A stretch of 64,000 bases of DNA from Haloarcula litorea (GTDB lineage: Archaea; Halobacteriota; Halobacteria; Halobacteriales; Haloarculaceae). Positions 7,942-15,834 of this stretch are shown here, in pieces (the first letter of the stretch is position 1; each line of letters begins with the position of its first letter). The translations under genes were made by a program, and so were the position numbers. The stretch lies in assembly GCF_029338195.1 (NCBI RefSeq), contig NZ_CP119779.1, positions 372,001 through 436,000 on the forward strand. Reading direction: 5' to 3'. Below the pieces are notes generated by a model. That model was given only the letters and a program-made list of their open reading frames with translations. It did not search any database and was not told the DNA's origin.

Positions 7942-9281
7942 GAGGGGACTCGGGCGTCATCGTCGGCGTGCGCGTCAGCCACGACCGGGCGACCGTCGAC
8001 CAGCTGGAGCGGGCGGCGGTCGACAGCCAGCGCCACGCCGTCGAATCGCTCCTGGCGACCCCCGCGGTCAGCGAGGCGTTCGCCCTCCAGACGTGCAACC
8101 GGACCGAGGGGTACGTCGTCGCGCCCGACCACGAGACCGGGCTCGACGCCCTCGAGCTGTTCACCCGCGACGTGCCCGACGGGGTCGCCGTCGAGATGGG
8201 CCACGAGGAGAGCCTGCGACACCTCCTGCGGGTGGCGGCCGGCCTCGAGTCCATCGTGGTCGGCGAGGACCAGATCCTGGGCCAGCTTCGCGACGCCTAC
8301 GAGGACGCACGCGGCGTCGGCGGCGTCGGCCCGCTGCTGGAGGACGGCGTCACGAAGGCGATCCACGTCGGCGAGCGCGCCCGGACCGAGACGGCCATCA
8401 ACGAGGGGGTCGTCTCGCTGGCCTCCGCGGCCGTCCGACTGGTCGACCGCGAGTGCTCGCTCGACGGCGAGACGGCGCTGGTCGTGGGAGCCGGCGAGAT
8501 GGGGCGGCTCGCGGCGGAGGCGCTCGCCGAACGCGTCGGCCGCGTCATCGTCGCCAACCGGACGGTACCCCACGCCGAGCACCTCGCCCGGCGCGTCGAC
8601 GCCGACGGGAGCGCCATCGCGCTCGACGCCGTCGGCGCGGCCGTCGAGGAGGCCCGCGTCGTCGTCACGGCGACGGGGAGCAACGACCACGTCTTCGACG
8701 CCGAGACGTTCGCGGCGTCGGGCGAGACGTACGTCGTCGACATCGCACAGCCGCGGGACGTGCCCGCGAGCGCGGACGACCTGGCGGGCGTCACCGTCTA
8801 CGACCTCGACGCGCTGGAGTCGGTGACCGCCGAGACCCGGGAACAGCGCCGCGAGGCCGCCGAGGAGGTCGAGCGACTGGTCGACGAGGAGTTCGACCAC
8901 CTGCTCGCGCAGTACAAGCGCAAGCGCGCCGACCGGGTCATCTCCGCGATGTACGAGAGCGCCGAGCGGGTGAAGGCGGCCGAACTCAACACCGCCTTCT
9001 CGGAGGCGGAGTTCGACGACGAGCAGCAGGCGGTCGTGGAGTCGATGGCCGACGCCATCGTCTCCCAGCTGCTCGCAGCGCCGACCCGGAGCCTCCGGGA
9101 CGCCGCCGAGGAGGACGACTGGTCGACCATCCAGACCGCACTCGAACTGTTCGACCCCGACTTCGGCCCGGAGGGCGACGAACCGCCGGCGTTCGTCGAG
9201 GACATGGCCGTCGAGGACATCCCCGAGGGGATGCGCGACGAGATCCCGCCGGCGGTCCTCGAACAGCTGGCCGACGACTGA
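7938..9281 (+). CDS. hemA: Glutamyl-tRNA reductase
   Basis: The 447-residue NADPH-dependent enzyme reduces glutamyl-tRNA(Glu) to glutamate-1-semialdehyde, the first committed step of tetrapyrrole synthesis. The catalytic cysteine is seen in LQTCNRTEGYV (about residues 52-62). GLESIVVGEDQILGQLRDAY, ALVVGAGEMGRLAAEAL and VIVANRT mark the catalytic and NADPH-binding domains. The C-terminal part (about 300-447) is the dimerisation helix plus an acidic tail. The GTG start at 7938 overlaps the upstream stop, so translation is coupled. No hemL is in the window. Confidence 0.96.
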   Translation: MRGDSGVIVGVRVSHDRATVDQLERAAVDSQRHAVESLLATPAVSEAFALQTCNRTEGYVVAPDHETGLDALELFTRDVPDGVAVEMGHEESLRHLLRVAAGLESIVVGEDQILGQLRDAYEDARGVGGVGPLLEDGVTKAIHVGERARTETAINEGVVSLASAAVRLVDRECSLDGETALVVGAGEMGRLAAEALAERVGRVIVANRTVPHAEHLARRVDADGSAIALDAVGAAVEEARVVVTATGSNDHVFDAETFAASGETYVVDIAQPRDVPASADDLAGVTVYDLDALESVTAETREQRREAAEEVERLVDEEFDHLLAQYKRKRADRVISAMYESAERVKAAELNTAFSEAEFDDEQQAVVESMADAIVSQLLAAPTRSLRDAAEEDDWSTIQTALELFDPDFGPEGDEPPAFVEDMAVEDIPEGMRDEIPPAVLEQLADD

Positions 9282-9357
9282 CCCGCCGCGAGCACGGCCC
9301 GCCGCGACGACTGCACCATTCCAGTATCTTCTTACCACGTCCGTCGTACCGGAAGAT

Positions 9358-9714
9358 ATGGAAGAGACACTCCGCTCGGCACGCTCGTTCGAACAGTTCG
9401 TGCTGCTGTCGGTCGTCGAGTTGGCCGTCGCCGACGAGACGCCGGCCCACTCCTACGAGGTGACGGAGACGGCCCGGGACCACCTCGACGACGTCGACAG
9501 GGACCCCTTCGGGGGCGTCGAGCGACGGGAGGTCATCACGGCCCTCGGGGCGCTGGCCGACGACGGACTGCTGTCGAAGGCCACCACCGAGTCCGCGACG
9601 GGGAAGGGGCGACCGGCCTACGAGCTCGCGGTCGCGGCCGACGCCGTACTGGACGAACTGGCGGGGGCCGACGCGGTCGGCGGCTACGCCGAGACGCTGC
9701 GAGAGACCGCGTAG
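9358..9714 (+). CDS. Winged-helix protein, Orc1/Cdc6-type or PadR-like
   Basis: This 118-residue soluble protein appears to be a single winged-helix domain. Helices FEQFVLLSVVELAVADETPAH and RREVITALGALADDGLLSK are followed by a wing TTESATGKGRPAYELAV. The pattern TPAHSYEV...DPFGGVERREV resembles the C-terminal winged helix of Orc1/Cdc6, though PadR-like regulators are also similar. It has its own promoter (TATCTTCTTACC, about 25-35 bp upstream of the ATG), so it is not strictly in the hemA operon, but it follows hemA by 76 bp. A DNA-binding regulatory role is inferred. Confidence 0.7.
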   Translation: MEETLRSARSFEQFVLLSVVELAVADETPAHSYEVTETARDHLDDVDRDPFGGVERREVITALGALADDGLLSKATTESATGKGRPAYELAVAADAVLDELAGADAVGGYAETLRETA

Positions 9715-9733
9715 CGCCGCGGCTCACCGGACG

Positions 9734-10225
9734 TTAGACGACGCTGACGTCGGCGGCCCGCTGGTCGAGGGCCGGCGGCTCGCCGTCCTCGATGCGCTCC
9801 AGCCGGTCCATGATCGTGTGGACCACGTCGCCCTCGGTGCAGGGCGCGACGTGGATGAGTTCGCCTTCGTTGTACTCCGCCAGCCCCATCACGGGCAGGA
9901 CCATCGCGTCGTAGGCCCCGTCCGTGACCTCGGACTCGACGGTCGTCGTCTGGTAGAAGGATTCGAGCGAGACGTTGTTCGAGAGCGCCCACTGCTTGAA
10001 CTCGGCGACGCGGTTGAGGACGTACCGACCCTCCTCCGTGTTGGCGGCGGCGGACTCGGGGGCGACCTGTTTCCCCCAGACGACGACGTTGTACCCCTCG
10101 ATCTCGTCCTCGCGGTCGAGCCGGTCGAGCTGGTCGATGACTGCCTCCTGTCGCTCGCTGGCACCGTCCGGGAGCAGGGACCGGACGTACAGTTCGAGCC
10201 GCGGCGCGGTGGACTGATCGTTCAT
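9734..10225 (-). CDS. Conserved haloarchaeal protein, possible HTH-type regulator
   Basis: The 163-residue protein starts at the ATG at 10223-10225; the frame extends 57 bases further but crosses the promoter. The N-terminal half alternates strands and helices (LELYVRSLLPDGASERQEAV, GYNVVVWGKQV), and the second half contains QWALSNNVSLESFYQTTTV. No catalytic motif is seen. It resembles proteins annotated in haloarchaea as HTH-domain proteins. The inverted repeat between its TATA box and start codon (10226-10245) would suit autoregulation. Function is unknown. Confidence 0.7.
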   Translation of the reverse strand: MNDQSTAPRLELYVRSLLPDGASERQEAVIDQLDRLDREDEIEGYNVVVWGKQVAPESAAANTEEGRYVLNRVAEFKQWALSNNVSLESFYQTTTVESEVTDGAYDAMVLPVMGLAEYNEGELIHVAPCTEGDVVHTIMDRLERIEDGEPPALDQRAADVSVV

Positions 10226-10260
10226 ATCGGTACGAATCAACCGATCGACACTACAAATAG
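10226..10260 (-). promoter_or_regulatory. TATA box and inverted repeat upstream of the 9734-10225 gene
   Basis: On the minus strand CTATTTGTAG (10251-10260) sits about 27 bp before the start codon and is a good TATA box. Between it and the ATG lies a perfect 6-bp inverted repeat, ATCGGT (10226-10231) and ACCGAT (10240-10245), separated by 8 bases. Its position over the expected transcription start suggests a repressor site; this is inference. Confidence 0.5.
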
Positions 10261-10264
10261 GTTG

Positions 10265-10361
10265 CGTGGGGGGCGTCCCCACGTCTCGTAAGGATATTAA
10301 TTCCTAATAATCGCAGGAAAGCGGCGGTACACGGTGGCTCGACTTTCCACCGTTAGCCGCT
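10265..10361. other. Intergenic region with two perfect hairpins and an AT-rich element
   Basis: CGTGGGG (10265-10271) and CCCCACG (10277-10283) form a 7-bp stem with a 5-base loop. TATTAAT lies at 10295-10301. A second structure has an outer stem AGCGGC/GCCGCT (10320-10325 with 10356-10361) and an inner stem ACGGTGG/CCACCGT (10331-10337 with 10347-10353) around a 9-base loop. It starts about 20-25 bp after the AT-rich element on the plus strand. It could be the 3' end of the lycopene-cyclase-domain transcript (minus strand) or a small plus-strand RNA. No protein gene is seen. Confidence 0.45.
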
Positions 10362-10410
10362 GCTCCCGAAGGCTTTACACCCGGTAATGTCGCTGTCAGC
10401 ACAGTGGTAC

Positions 10411-10722
10411 CTAGTCACGCTCGTCACGAAGCCGGAGCGTCTCGTGGACGCCGAGGACCAGCGCCGGGACGACGACGATGAAGACGTGTTCCTCGACGGG
10501 GATGCCGAGCAGTTCCACGCCCGTCCTGAGTTCGATGCTGAACACGCCGACTGTCAGGGTGTACCAGTCCCAGACGTACGCGACGGGGTAGAGGACGGCG
10601 ATCGTCCGGGCGGCCGACCGGACGGCACCGGCCCGCCACAGGAGCGCGAGCGCGACGCTCCCGAAGGCCACCTCCGTCGCGAGGTAGGTGTAGGGACCGA
10701 GGACGCCGATGTCCGGGAGCAT
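10411..10722 (-). CDS. Lycopene cyclase domain protein (single CrtYc/d-type repeat)
   Basis: The 103-residue membrane protein has three predicted helices and starts at the ATG at 10720-10722. It carries one copy of the lycopene-cyclase domain: an N-terminal GPYTYLATEV and the motif LLGIPVEEHVFIVVVPALVL (about residues 71-90), where PxEE is characteristic. Archaeal CrtY proteins and bacterial CrtYc/CrtYd pairs need two such repeats to cyclise lycopene ends. This gene therefore encodes half an enzyme and would need to dimerise or pair with another subunit. Cyclised carotene is the precursor of retinal. The upstream long frame is a shadow of the CBS gene. Confidence 0.82.
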   Translation of the reverse strand: MLPDIGVLGPYTYLATEVAFGSVALALLWRAGAVRSAARTIAVLYPVAYVWDWYTLTVGVFSIELRTGVELLGIPVEEHVFIVVVPALVLGVHETLRLRDERD

Positions 10723-10830
10723 ACTCGACCGACGGCGGCCGGGAGTAAAAGCCTGGCCGCCCTCCCGCGAGAGGGGAACGCAAACCAAGCTTGATAACCC
10801 TTCATAGCCAACTCCCGGCTGTGAAGCACG

Positions 10831-11970
10831 ATGGACATTGCTGACATCGCCACCAGGGAATACGTCGAGGTCGACGCCGGCAAGCGCCTCGGGAAGGTCC
10901 GCTCGATATTCGACCGGGAGAACCCGAAGGGCATCGTCGTGACCGAGGACGGCGACTACGCGGGCGTCATCACGCAGAAACAGTTGGTCCAGTCCCACGT
11001 CGAGGACGACACGAAGGCGGGGGCGATGACGCGCTCGGCCCCGAAGGTCGAGCTGACCGACGACGTCCGCGACGTCGCGCGGATGCTCGTCGAGGGCGGC
11101 ACCAAGATCGCGCCGGTGTTCGAGGGGACAGCCCTCTGGGGGATCGTCACCGAGGACGACATCCTCGAGGCCGTCCTGGAGAACCTGGACGCGCTGACCG
11201 TCGAGGACATCTACACCGAGGACGTCATCACGGTGACGGAGGACGACAACCTCGGCCAGGTCATCAACCTCCTCCGCAAGCACGGGATCTCCCGGCTGCC
11301 CGTGCTCAACGACGGCTCGCTGACCGGGATGGTGACCCGTCACGACATCGTCGACGTCGTCGTCCGAGACATGGACAAGGCGACTCGTGGCGACCGGCGG
11401 GGCGAGATCGAGCGAGTGCTCGACATCCCAGTCTACGACGTGATGAACAGCCCGGTCGAGACGGCCAACCTCGGCGACTCCGTCGAGGACGCCGTCTCCC
11501 GGATGCTCGACAACGACTTCGCCGGCCTGGTCGTCACCGCCACCGACGACGACGGCGAGGTCCTGGGCATCCTCACGAAGACGGACGTCCTCCGGGCGCT
11601 GAGCTTCACCGAGGAGGACCATATGGACGTCCAGATCACCAACATCAAGCTGCTCGACACCATCACCCGGGAAGCCATCCGGGCGGACATCGAGGAGGTC
11701 GTCGACAAGTACCAGGCGATGCAGGTCCAACACGCCCACGTCCGCTTCCACGAGCACAAGGAGAAGCTCCGTGGCACGCCGCTGATCCAGTGTCAGATCC
11801 GCCTGCGGACCAACAAGGGCCAGGCCGCCGGCTCCGGCGAGGGCTACGGGGCCGAGACGGCGTTCAACGTCGCGCTCGACAAGCTCGAACGGAACGTCCT
11901 CGAACTGAAGGGCGTCCAGGCCGACGAGGAGTACCGCGGCCAGCTGCTCCGGAAGCTGGGCGAACTGTAG
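10831..11970 (+). CDS. Four-CBS-domain protein with C-terminal ribosome-hibernation (HPF/RaiA)-like domain
   Basis: This is a 379-residue soluble protein. Four CBS repeats fill about residues 1-265 (examples: PKGIVVTEDGDYAGVITQKQ, TKIAPVFEGTALWGIVTEDD, ISRLPVLNDGSLTGMVTRHD, AGLVVTATDDDGEVLGILTK). CBS domains bind adenine nucleotides. Residues about 268-365 look like the HPF/RaiA fold: MDVQITNIKLLDTITREAIR at the start and ETAFNVALDKLERNVLELKG at the end match the first strand/helix and last helix of bacterial hibernation factors. The likely role is nucleotide-controlled ribosome binding or storage. TTGATAAC lies about 38 bp before the ATG. Confidence 0.85.
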   Translation: MDIADIATREYVEVDAGKRLGKVRSIFDRENPKGIVVTEDGDYAGVITQKQLVQSHVEDDTKAGAMTRSAPKVELTDDVRDVARMLVEGGTKIAPVFEGTALWGIVTEDDILEAVLENLDALTVEDIYTEDVITVTEDDNLGQVINLLRKHGISRLPVLNDGSLTGMVTRHDIVDVVVRDMDKATRGDRRGEIERVLDIPVYDVMNSPVETANLGDSVEDAVSRMLDNDFAGLVVTATDDDGEVLGILTKTDVLRALSFTEEDHMDVQITNIKLLDTITREAIRADIEEVVDKYQAMQVQHAHVRFHEHKEKLRGTPLIQCQIRLRTNKGQAAGSGEGYGAETAFNVALDKLERNVLELKGVQADEEYRGQLLRKLGEL

Positions 11971-12621
11971 TCAGCCGTCGTCGACCGGCCGCCACTCGGT
12001 CGGCTGGTCCGCGAGCCCGCGGGCGCGGACTGCCAGCCCGGCGTCGTGTCGGACTTCTATCTGCCCGTCGAACAACGGCCGGAGCGATCCGACCACCTCG
12101 GAGTCGTGCGTGTCGGGGTAGAGGACGTACACCCCCAGCCCGTCGCCGCCGACCCGACCGGTCACCATGTGGAGGAACCGAAAGACCGGAGCCCGGCCGG
12201 CGTACCGGACGATCGTCGACACGTCGACGACGCCGGTCCGGACGCCGTCGACGGCGCGGGTCCCGAGCCCGTCCCAGAGCCGCGAGAGCTGCATCCCGAT
12301 CCCGGTGACGTCGCTGGGCGACCCCACGCGGCGGACCGACGGGTGGTCGCTCTCCCCGGCCTGGTCGCCCAGACAGTCGATCACGCCGACGTGTCCCCCG
12401 CGGAACGCGTCGCCGGCCGCCGCCTCGCAGGCCGCCAGGAGCTCCTCGCCGCGCTGGTCGGTCGCCACGGCGGCGATCCCCTGGTCGTCGGCGAGACCGC
12501 CGGCCAGCAGCCGGACCGCGACGCCGTCGGTGCCGCCCATCGGGTCGCCGGTGACGAGGAGGTTCGTCCCCGCCGGGACCGGGTCGAGCGGCAGCCCGTA
12601 CAGGCGGTAGCTGTCGGTCAT
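11971..12621 (-). CDS. KaiC/RecA-superfamily-like protein without a canonical Walker A lysine
   Basis: The 216-residue protein has a RecA-like order: YGLPLDPVPAGTNLLVTGDP, a strand GIAAVATDQRGEELLAAC, and a Walker-B-like GVRTGVVDVSTIVRY (about residues 125-140). The P-loop position reads GDPMGGTDGVAV, so the usual GK[ST] is GTD and ATP hydrolysis is doubtful. It overlaps the upstream small gene by 4 bp (ATGA), forming a two-gene unit. Haloarchaea have many such RAD55/KaiC-like proteins near signalling genes. Function is unknown; a scaffold or sensing role is inferred. Confidence 0.75.
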   Translation of the reverse strand: MTDSYRLYGLPLDPVPAGTNLLVTGDPMGGTDGVAVRLLAGGLADDQGIAAVATDQRGEELLAACEAAAGDAFRGGHVGVIDCLGDQAGESDHPSVRRVGSPSDVTGIGMQLSRLWDGLGTRAVDGVRTGVVDVSTIVRYAGRAPVFRFLHMVTGRVGGDGLGVYVLYPDTHDSEVVGSLRPLFDGQIEVRHDAGLAVRARGLADQPTEWRPVDDG

Positions 12622-13010
12622 TCGGCCTCGACGAAGGCGGCGGCCGTCGAGACGATGGTCCCGAGCTGTGCGGAGACGGTGTGATCGAACGAGACCGCGA
12701 CGCCCGTCGTCCCGTCGGCCGGCACGTGGACGAGGATCCCCTCCGAGAACCAGCGGGCCGTCGCCTCTAGCTGTCCCATCCGGTAGAGGCCGCTGAGTCG
12801 CTCGGGGTCGCCCATCGCCTCGAGTGCGATGTCGTCGACGGCCGCAGCGATCTCGTCCTCGGAGTACGTCTCGGCGACGTCGTCCCGGATGTAGAGGAGA
12901 TCGTAAGCCGTCTCCTCGTACCTGATCGCCCCCCTGAGTTCGTCCCCCGCCAGTCCGCGGAGGCGCTCGACCAGTCGTCCCGCCGCGTCTTCGCTCAGCC
13001 CGTCGCTCAT
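12618..13010 (-). CDS. Small conserved haloarchaeal protein, partner of the KaiC-like gene
   Basis: The 130-residue acidic protein starts at the ATG at 13008-13010, with CTTGATAGT on the minus strand about 27 bp upstream. The N-terminal two thirds are helical (RLVERLRGLAGDELRGAIRY, ETYSEDEIAAAVDDIALEAM). The last 45 residues (ARWFSEGILVHVPADGTTGV to SFDHTVSAQLGTIVSTAAAF) read like the strand-strand-helix end of a roadblock/LC7 fold, but that comparison is weak. It is translationally coupled to the KaiC-like protein, implying a shared function. Confidence 0.7.
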   Translation of the reverse strand: MSDGLSEDAAGRLVERLRGLAGDELRGAIRYEETAYDLLYIRDDVAETYSEDEIAAAVDDIALEAMGDPERLSGLYRMGQLEATARWFSEGILVHVPADGTTGVAVSFDHTVSAQLGTIVSTAAAFVEAE

Positions 13011-13093
13011 ACCCCACCCGTACGCCCCCGTCACTATCAAGCCACCCGTCGTCGATCGGTAGCTACACCACCGTCGCCCTCGACGCTTCCCCC

Positions 13094-13363
13094 GTGTCAC
13101 CGACTGTGAGCGAACTCCGAGACGAGATCCGAGTCAGTGTCGGCCGCTACGAGCGCGTCGAGTCGACGGCCTTCACGAAGGAGGCGCTGGCGGCCATCTG
13201 CGACGCGGTCGACGCCGACGTCGACACCGACCAGATCCCGCCGAAACCGGAGATGCGCGCCGGCATCCGCGAGGCGGTCCCCGACCTGGACGCGGGCGAG
13301 AGCGACCGCCCGTTCCGGAAGGCGGAGCTCGTGGCGATCTCGGACGCGGTCGGCGGGGAGTGA
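13094..13363 (+). CDS. Small conserved haloarchaeal protein of unknown function
   Basis: This 89-residue acidic helical protein starts at GTG 13094; a second GTG at 13106 is also possible. Two similar helical units are visible: STAFTKEALAAICDAVD and RPFRKAELVAISDAVGG share F-x-K-x-x-L-x-A-I-x-D-A-V. This suggests an internal duplication around a KPEMRAGIREAVPDL linker, a pattern reminiscent of small helix-bundle or DNA-binding proteins. It converges on cdc48 with 15 bp between the stops. No function is proposed. Confidence 0.65.
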   Translation: MSPTVSELRDEIRVSVGRYERVESTAFTKEALAAICDAVDADVDTDQIPPKPEMRAGIREAVPDLDAGESDRPFRKAELVAISDAVGGE

Positions 13364-13378
13364 GAAAGGGGGCGGTCG

Positions 13379-15604
13379 CTACTGGAAGCCGATGCGGCCG
13401 CTGCCGCCGCGCTGGCGCTGCGGGCTGGAGCCGCCCTTGAACTCCTCTTCCATCTGCTCGTAGTAGTCGCGGATGTCGTCGGTGATCGTCGGGCGGACGC
13501 TCTCCATCGCCTGCCGGAAGTGGCGCATCTCGACGGTGTCGGCGTCGTCGTCCTCGCGCAGCGCCTCGATGGCCGCTTCACGCGAGATGGACTCCAGGTC
13601 CGACCCGACGAACCCCTCGCTGCGCTCGGCGAGTTCGCGCAGGCTGACGTCCGGGGCCAGCGGCGTGTCGTCGGTGTGGATCTTCAGGATCTGCTCGCGG
13701 CCCTCGACGTCGGGCTCGCCGACCATCACGAGGCGGTCGAACCGGCCCGAGCGGATGAGCGCGGGGTCGATCATGTCCGGGCGGTTGGTCGCGCCGATGA
13801 CCATCACGTCCTCCATCTCCTCTAGCCCGTCCAGTTCCGTCAGGAGCTGATTGACGACCCGCTCGGAGACGTTCGACCCCATCTCGCCGCCCCGGCCCGG
13901 GGCCAGCGAGTCGAGCTCGTCGAAGAAGACGACCGTCGGCGCGACCTGCCGGGCCTTCCGGAAGGTCTGCCGGATCGCCTTCTCGGACTCGCCGACCCAC
14001 TTGCTGAGCAGCTGCGGGCCGCGCACGCTGATGAAGTTGGCGTCGGTCTCCTGAGCGACGGCCTTGGCCATCAGCGTCTTGCCCGTGCCGGGCGGGCCGT
14101 ACAGCAGGACGCCGCTCGGCGGCGTCACCCCCATCCGCTCGAACTTCTCGGGGGAGTTCATCGGCCACTCGACGGCCTCCTGGACCTCCTGTTTTGCCTG
14201 TTCGAGGCCGCCGACGCTGTCCCAGGAGACCTTCGGCAGCTCGACGAGGACCTCCCGCATCGCCGAGGGGCTGACCTCGTTCAACGCCCCCTTGAAGTCC
14301 TCGCGCTTGATGATCATCCGGTCGATGAGGCTTGGCGGGATGTCCTCCTCGTCCAAGTCGATCTCGGGGAGGTACCGCCGCAGGGCCTTCATCGCGGCCT
14401 CCTTCGTGAGGCTCTCGATGTCGGCACCGACGAACCCGTGGGTCTCGGTCGCCATCTTCGAGAGGTTCACGTCGTCCGAGAGGGGCATCCCGCGGGTGTG
14501 GATCTGGAGGATCTCCTCGCGGCCGACCTCGTCCGGGACGCCGATCTCGATCTCGCGGTCGAACCGGCCCGGCCGGCGCAGCGCGGGATCGACGCTGTCG
14601 ACCCGGTTGGTGGCCGCGATGACGATGACCTGGCCCCGCGACTCCAGGCCGTCCATCATCGTCAGCAGCTGGGCGACGACACGGCGCTCGACCTCGCCGG
14701 TGACGTCCTCGCGCTTGGGCGCGATGGAGTCCAGTTCGTCGATGAAGATGATCGAGGGGGCCTCCTCGCTGGCGTCCTCGAAGATCTCCCGGAGTTGCTG
14801 TTCGGACTCCCCGTAGTACTTCGAGATGATCTCCGGGCCGGCGATAGAGAAGAAGCTAGCAGAGGTCTCGTTGGCGACGGCCTTCGCGAGCAGCGTCTTG
14901 CCGGTCCCGGGCGGGCCGTGCAGCAGCACCCCCTGGGGCGGCTCGATGCCGAGCTTCTTGAAGATCTGCGGGTGTTTCATCGGCAACTCGACCATCTCCC
15001 GGACCCGCTGGATCTCGTTTTGCAGGCCGCCGATGTCCTCGTAGGTGATGCCCCCACCGGTCTTCTCGAAGCCGCTGATGGGCTCCTCGCGGAGTTCCAC
15101 CTCGGTGTCCTCGGTGATGAGACAGACCCCTTCCGGCTCTGTCTCGACGGCGATCAGCGGGATGGCCTGCCCGGGCGACCGCATGAACGGGTGGTTCGTC
15201 GAGGACATCACCGGGACGATGTCGCGCTCGACGACCGGCCGCTTGAGGATCTGCCGTTTGACCATCCCGGCGGCGTCGGAGCCGAACTGCACCGACGCCT
15301 CCTCCGGCGGTGCCAGCACCAGCTTGTCGGCCTTCTCGGCCTCGGCCTTGCGGATCTCGACGCGCTCGCCGATGCCCACGTCGGCGTTCTGCCGCGTGAA
15401 GCCGTCGATCCGGACCGTGTCGGTGTTCCAGTCCTGCCGGTCGGCCCGCCACACCTTCGCCGCCGTCGTGTCGCTGCCCTCGATCTCGATGATGTCGCCG
15501 GGCGAGAGCTTGAGATGGAGCAACGTGTCGGGGTCGAGACGGGCGATCCCGCGCCCCGAGTCGTTGGGGTACGCCTTCGCCACTTCCAGTTGCACTTCGT
15601 TCAT
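13379..15604 (-). CDS. cdc48: Cdc48/VCP/p97-type AAA+ ATPase
   Basis: The 741-residue protein unfolds and extracts substrates, in archaea delivering them to the proteasome. An N domain (residues 1-190: double-psi barrel plus four-stranded barrel) is followed by two AAA modules. Each has Walker [10 protein letters not shown] (about residues 233 and 505), Walker [10 protein letters not shown] or VVFFDELDS, and arginine fingers ([32 protein letters not shown]). The tail [18 protein letters not shown] is short and lacks the hydrophobic HbYX end used to open proteasomes. The ATG at 15604 is supported by an AT-rich element at about 15640-15653 and the repeats described separately. Confidence 0.96.
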   Translation of the reverse strand: MNEVQLEVAKAYPNDSGRGIARLDPDTLLHLKLSPGDIIEIEGSDTTAAKVWRADRQDWNTDTVRIDGFTRQNADVGIGERVEIRKAEAEKADKLVLAPPEEASVQFGSDAAGMVKRQILKRPVVERDIVPVMSSTNHPFMRSPGQAIPLIAVETEPEGVCLITEDTEVELREEPISGFEKTGGGITYEDIGGLQNEIQRVREMVELPMKHPQIFKKLGIEPPQGVLLHGPPGTGKTLLAKAVANETSASFFSIAGPEIISKYYGESEQQLREIFEDASEEAPSIIFIDELDSIAPKREDVTGEVERRVVAQLLTMMDGLESRGQVIVIAATNRVDSVDPALRRPGRFDREIEIGVPDEVGREEILQIHTRGMPLSDDVNLSKMATETHGFVGADIESLTKEAAMKALRRYLPEIDLDEEDIPPSLIDRMIIKREDFKGALNEVSPSAMREVLVELPKVSWDSVGGLEQAKQEVQEAVEWPMNSPEKFERMGVTPPSGVLLYGPPGTGKTLMAKAVAQETDANFISVRGPQLLSKWVGESEKAIRQTFRKARQVAPTVVFFDELDSLAPGRGGEMGSNVSERVVNQLLTELDGLEEMEDVMVIGATNRPDMIDPALIRSGRFDRLVMVGEPDVEGREQILKIHTDDTPLAPDVSLRELAERSEGFVGSDLESISREAAIEALREDDDADTVEMRHFRQAMESVRPTITDDIRDYYEQMEEEFKGGSSPQRQRGGSGRIGFQ

Positions 15605-15615
15605 AGTAGAGGTGA

Positions 15616-15660
15616 GCTACCAGGAACTGGGGTAGCCCGAGAGATATGCTTTATGCTACC
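15616..15660 (-). promoter_or_regulatory. cdc48 promoter with three GCTACC half-sites
   Basis: GCTACC (15616-15621) and GGTAGC (15631-15636) form a perfect inverted repeat around 9 bases, and a third copy GCTACC lies at 15655-15660. They bracket the AT-rich GAGATATGCTTTATG (15641-15655), the likely promoter of cdc48 on the minus strand. The arrangement suggests a repeated-half-site operator. No regulator is identified. Confidence 0.45.
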
Positions 15661-15834
15661 GGCGGCTCGACGGTGCAGCGACGGGTTTTTACGTGAACTG
15701 ATACCACACGGCAGTCGGCGCACGACGGCGGCCCGATCAGTCCGGTCACGCCCCGAGGCGGCCGCCGGTTTCGGAGCCCCCACGCGTCTGCCGCCACCGC
15801 CGCGTTTGATAAGGTTGGACACGGTAGCGCCGGT

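Noticed and set aside
6207-9338. 1043-codon minus-strand frame across the haem operon
   Set aside because: It is antisense to three clearly recognised coupled genes and has no known domain. It is a shadow of GC-rich coding DNA.
10387-10794. Plus-strand frame antisense to the lycopene cyclase domain gene
   Set aside because: Although CTTTAC lies before its ATG, its sequence is low-complexity and it is fully antisense to a conserved membrane protein.
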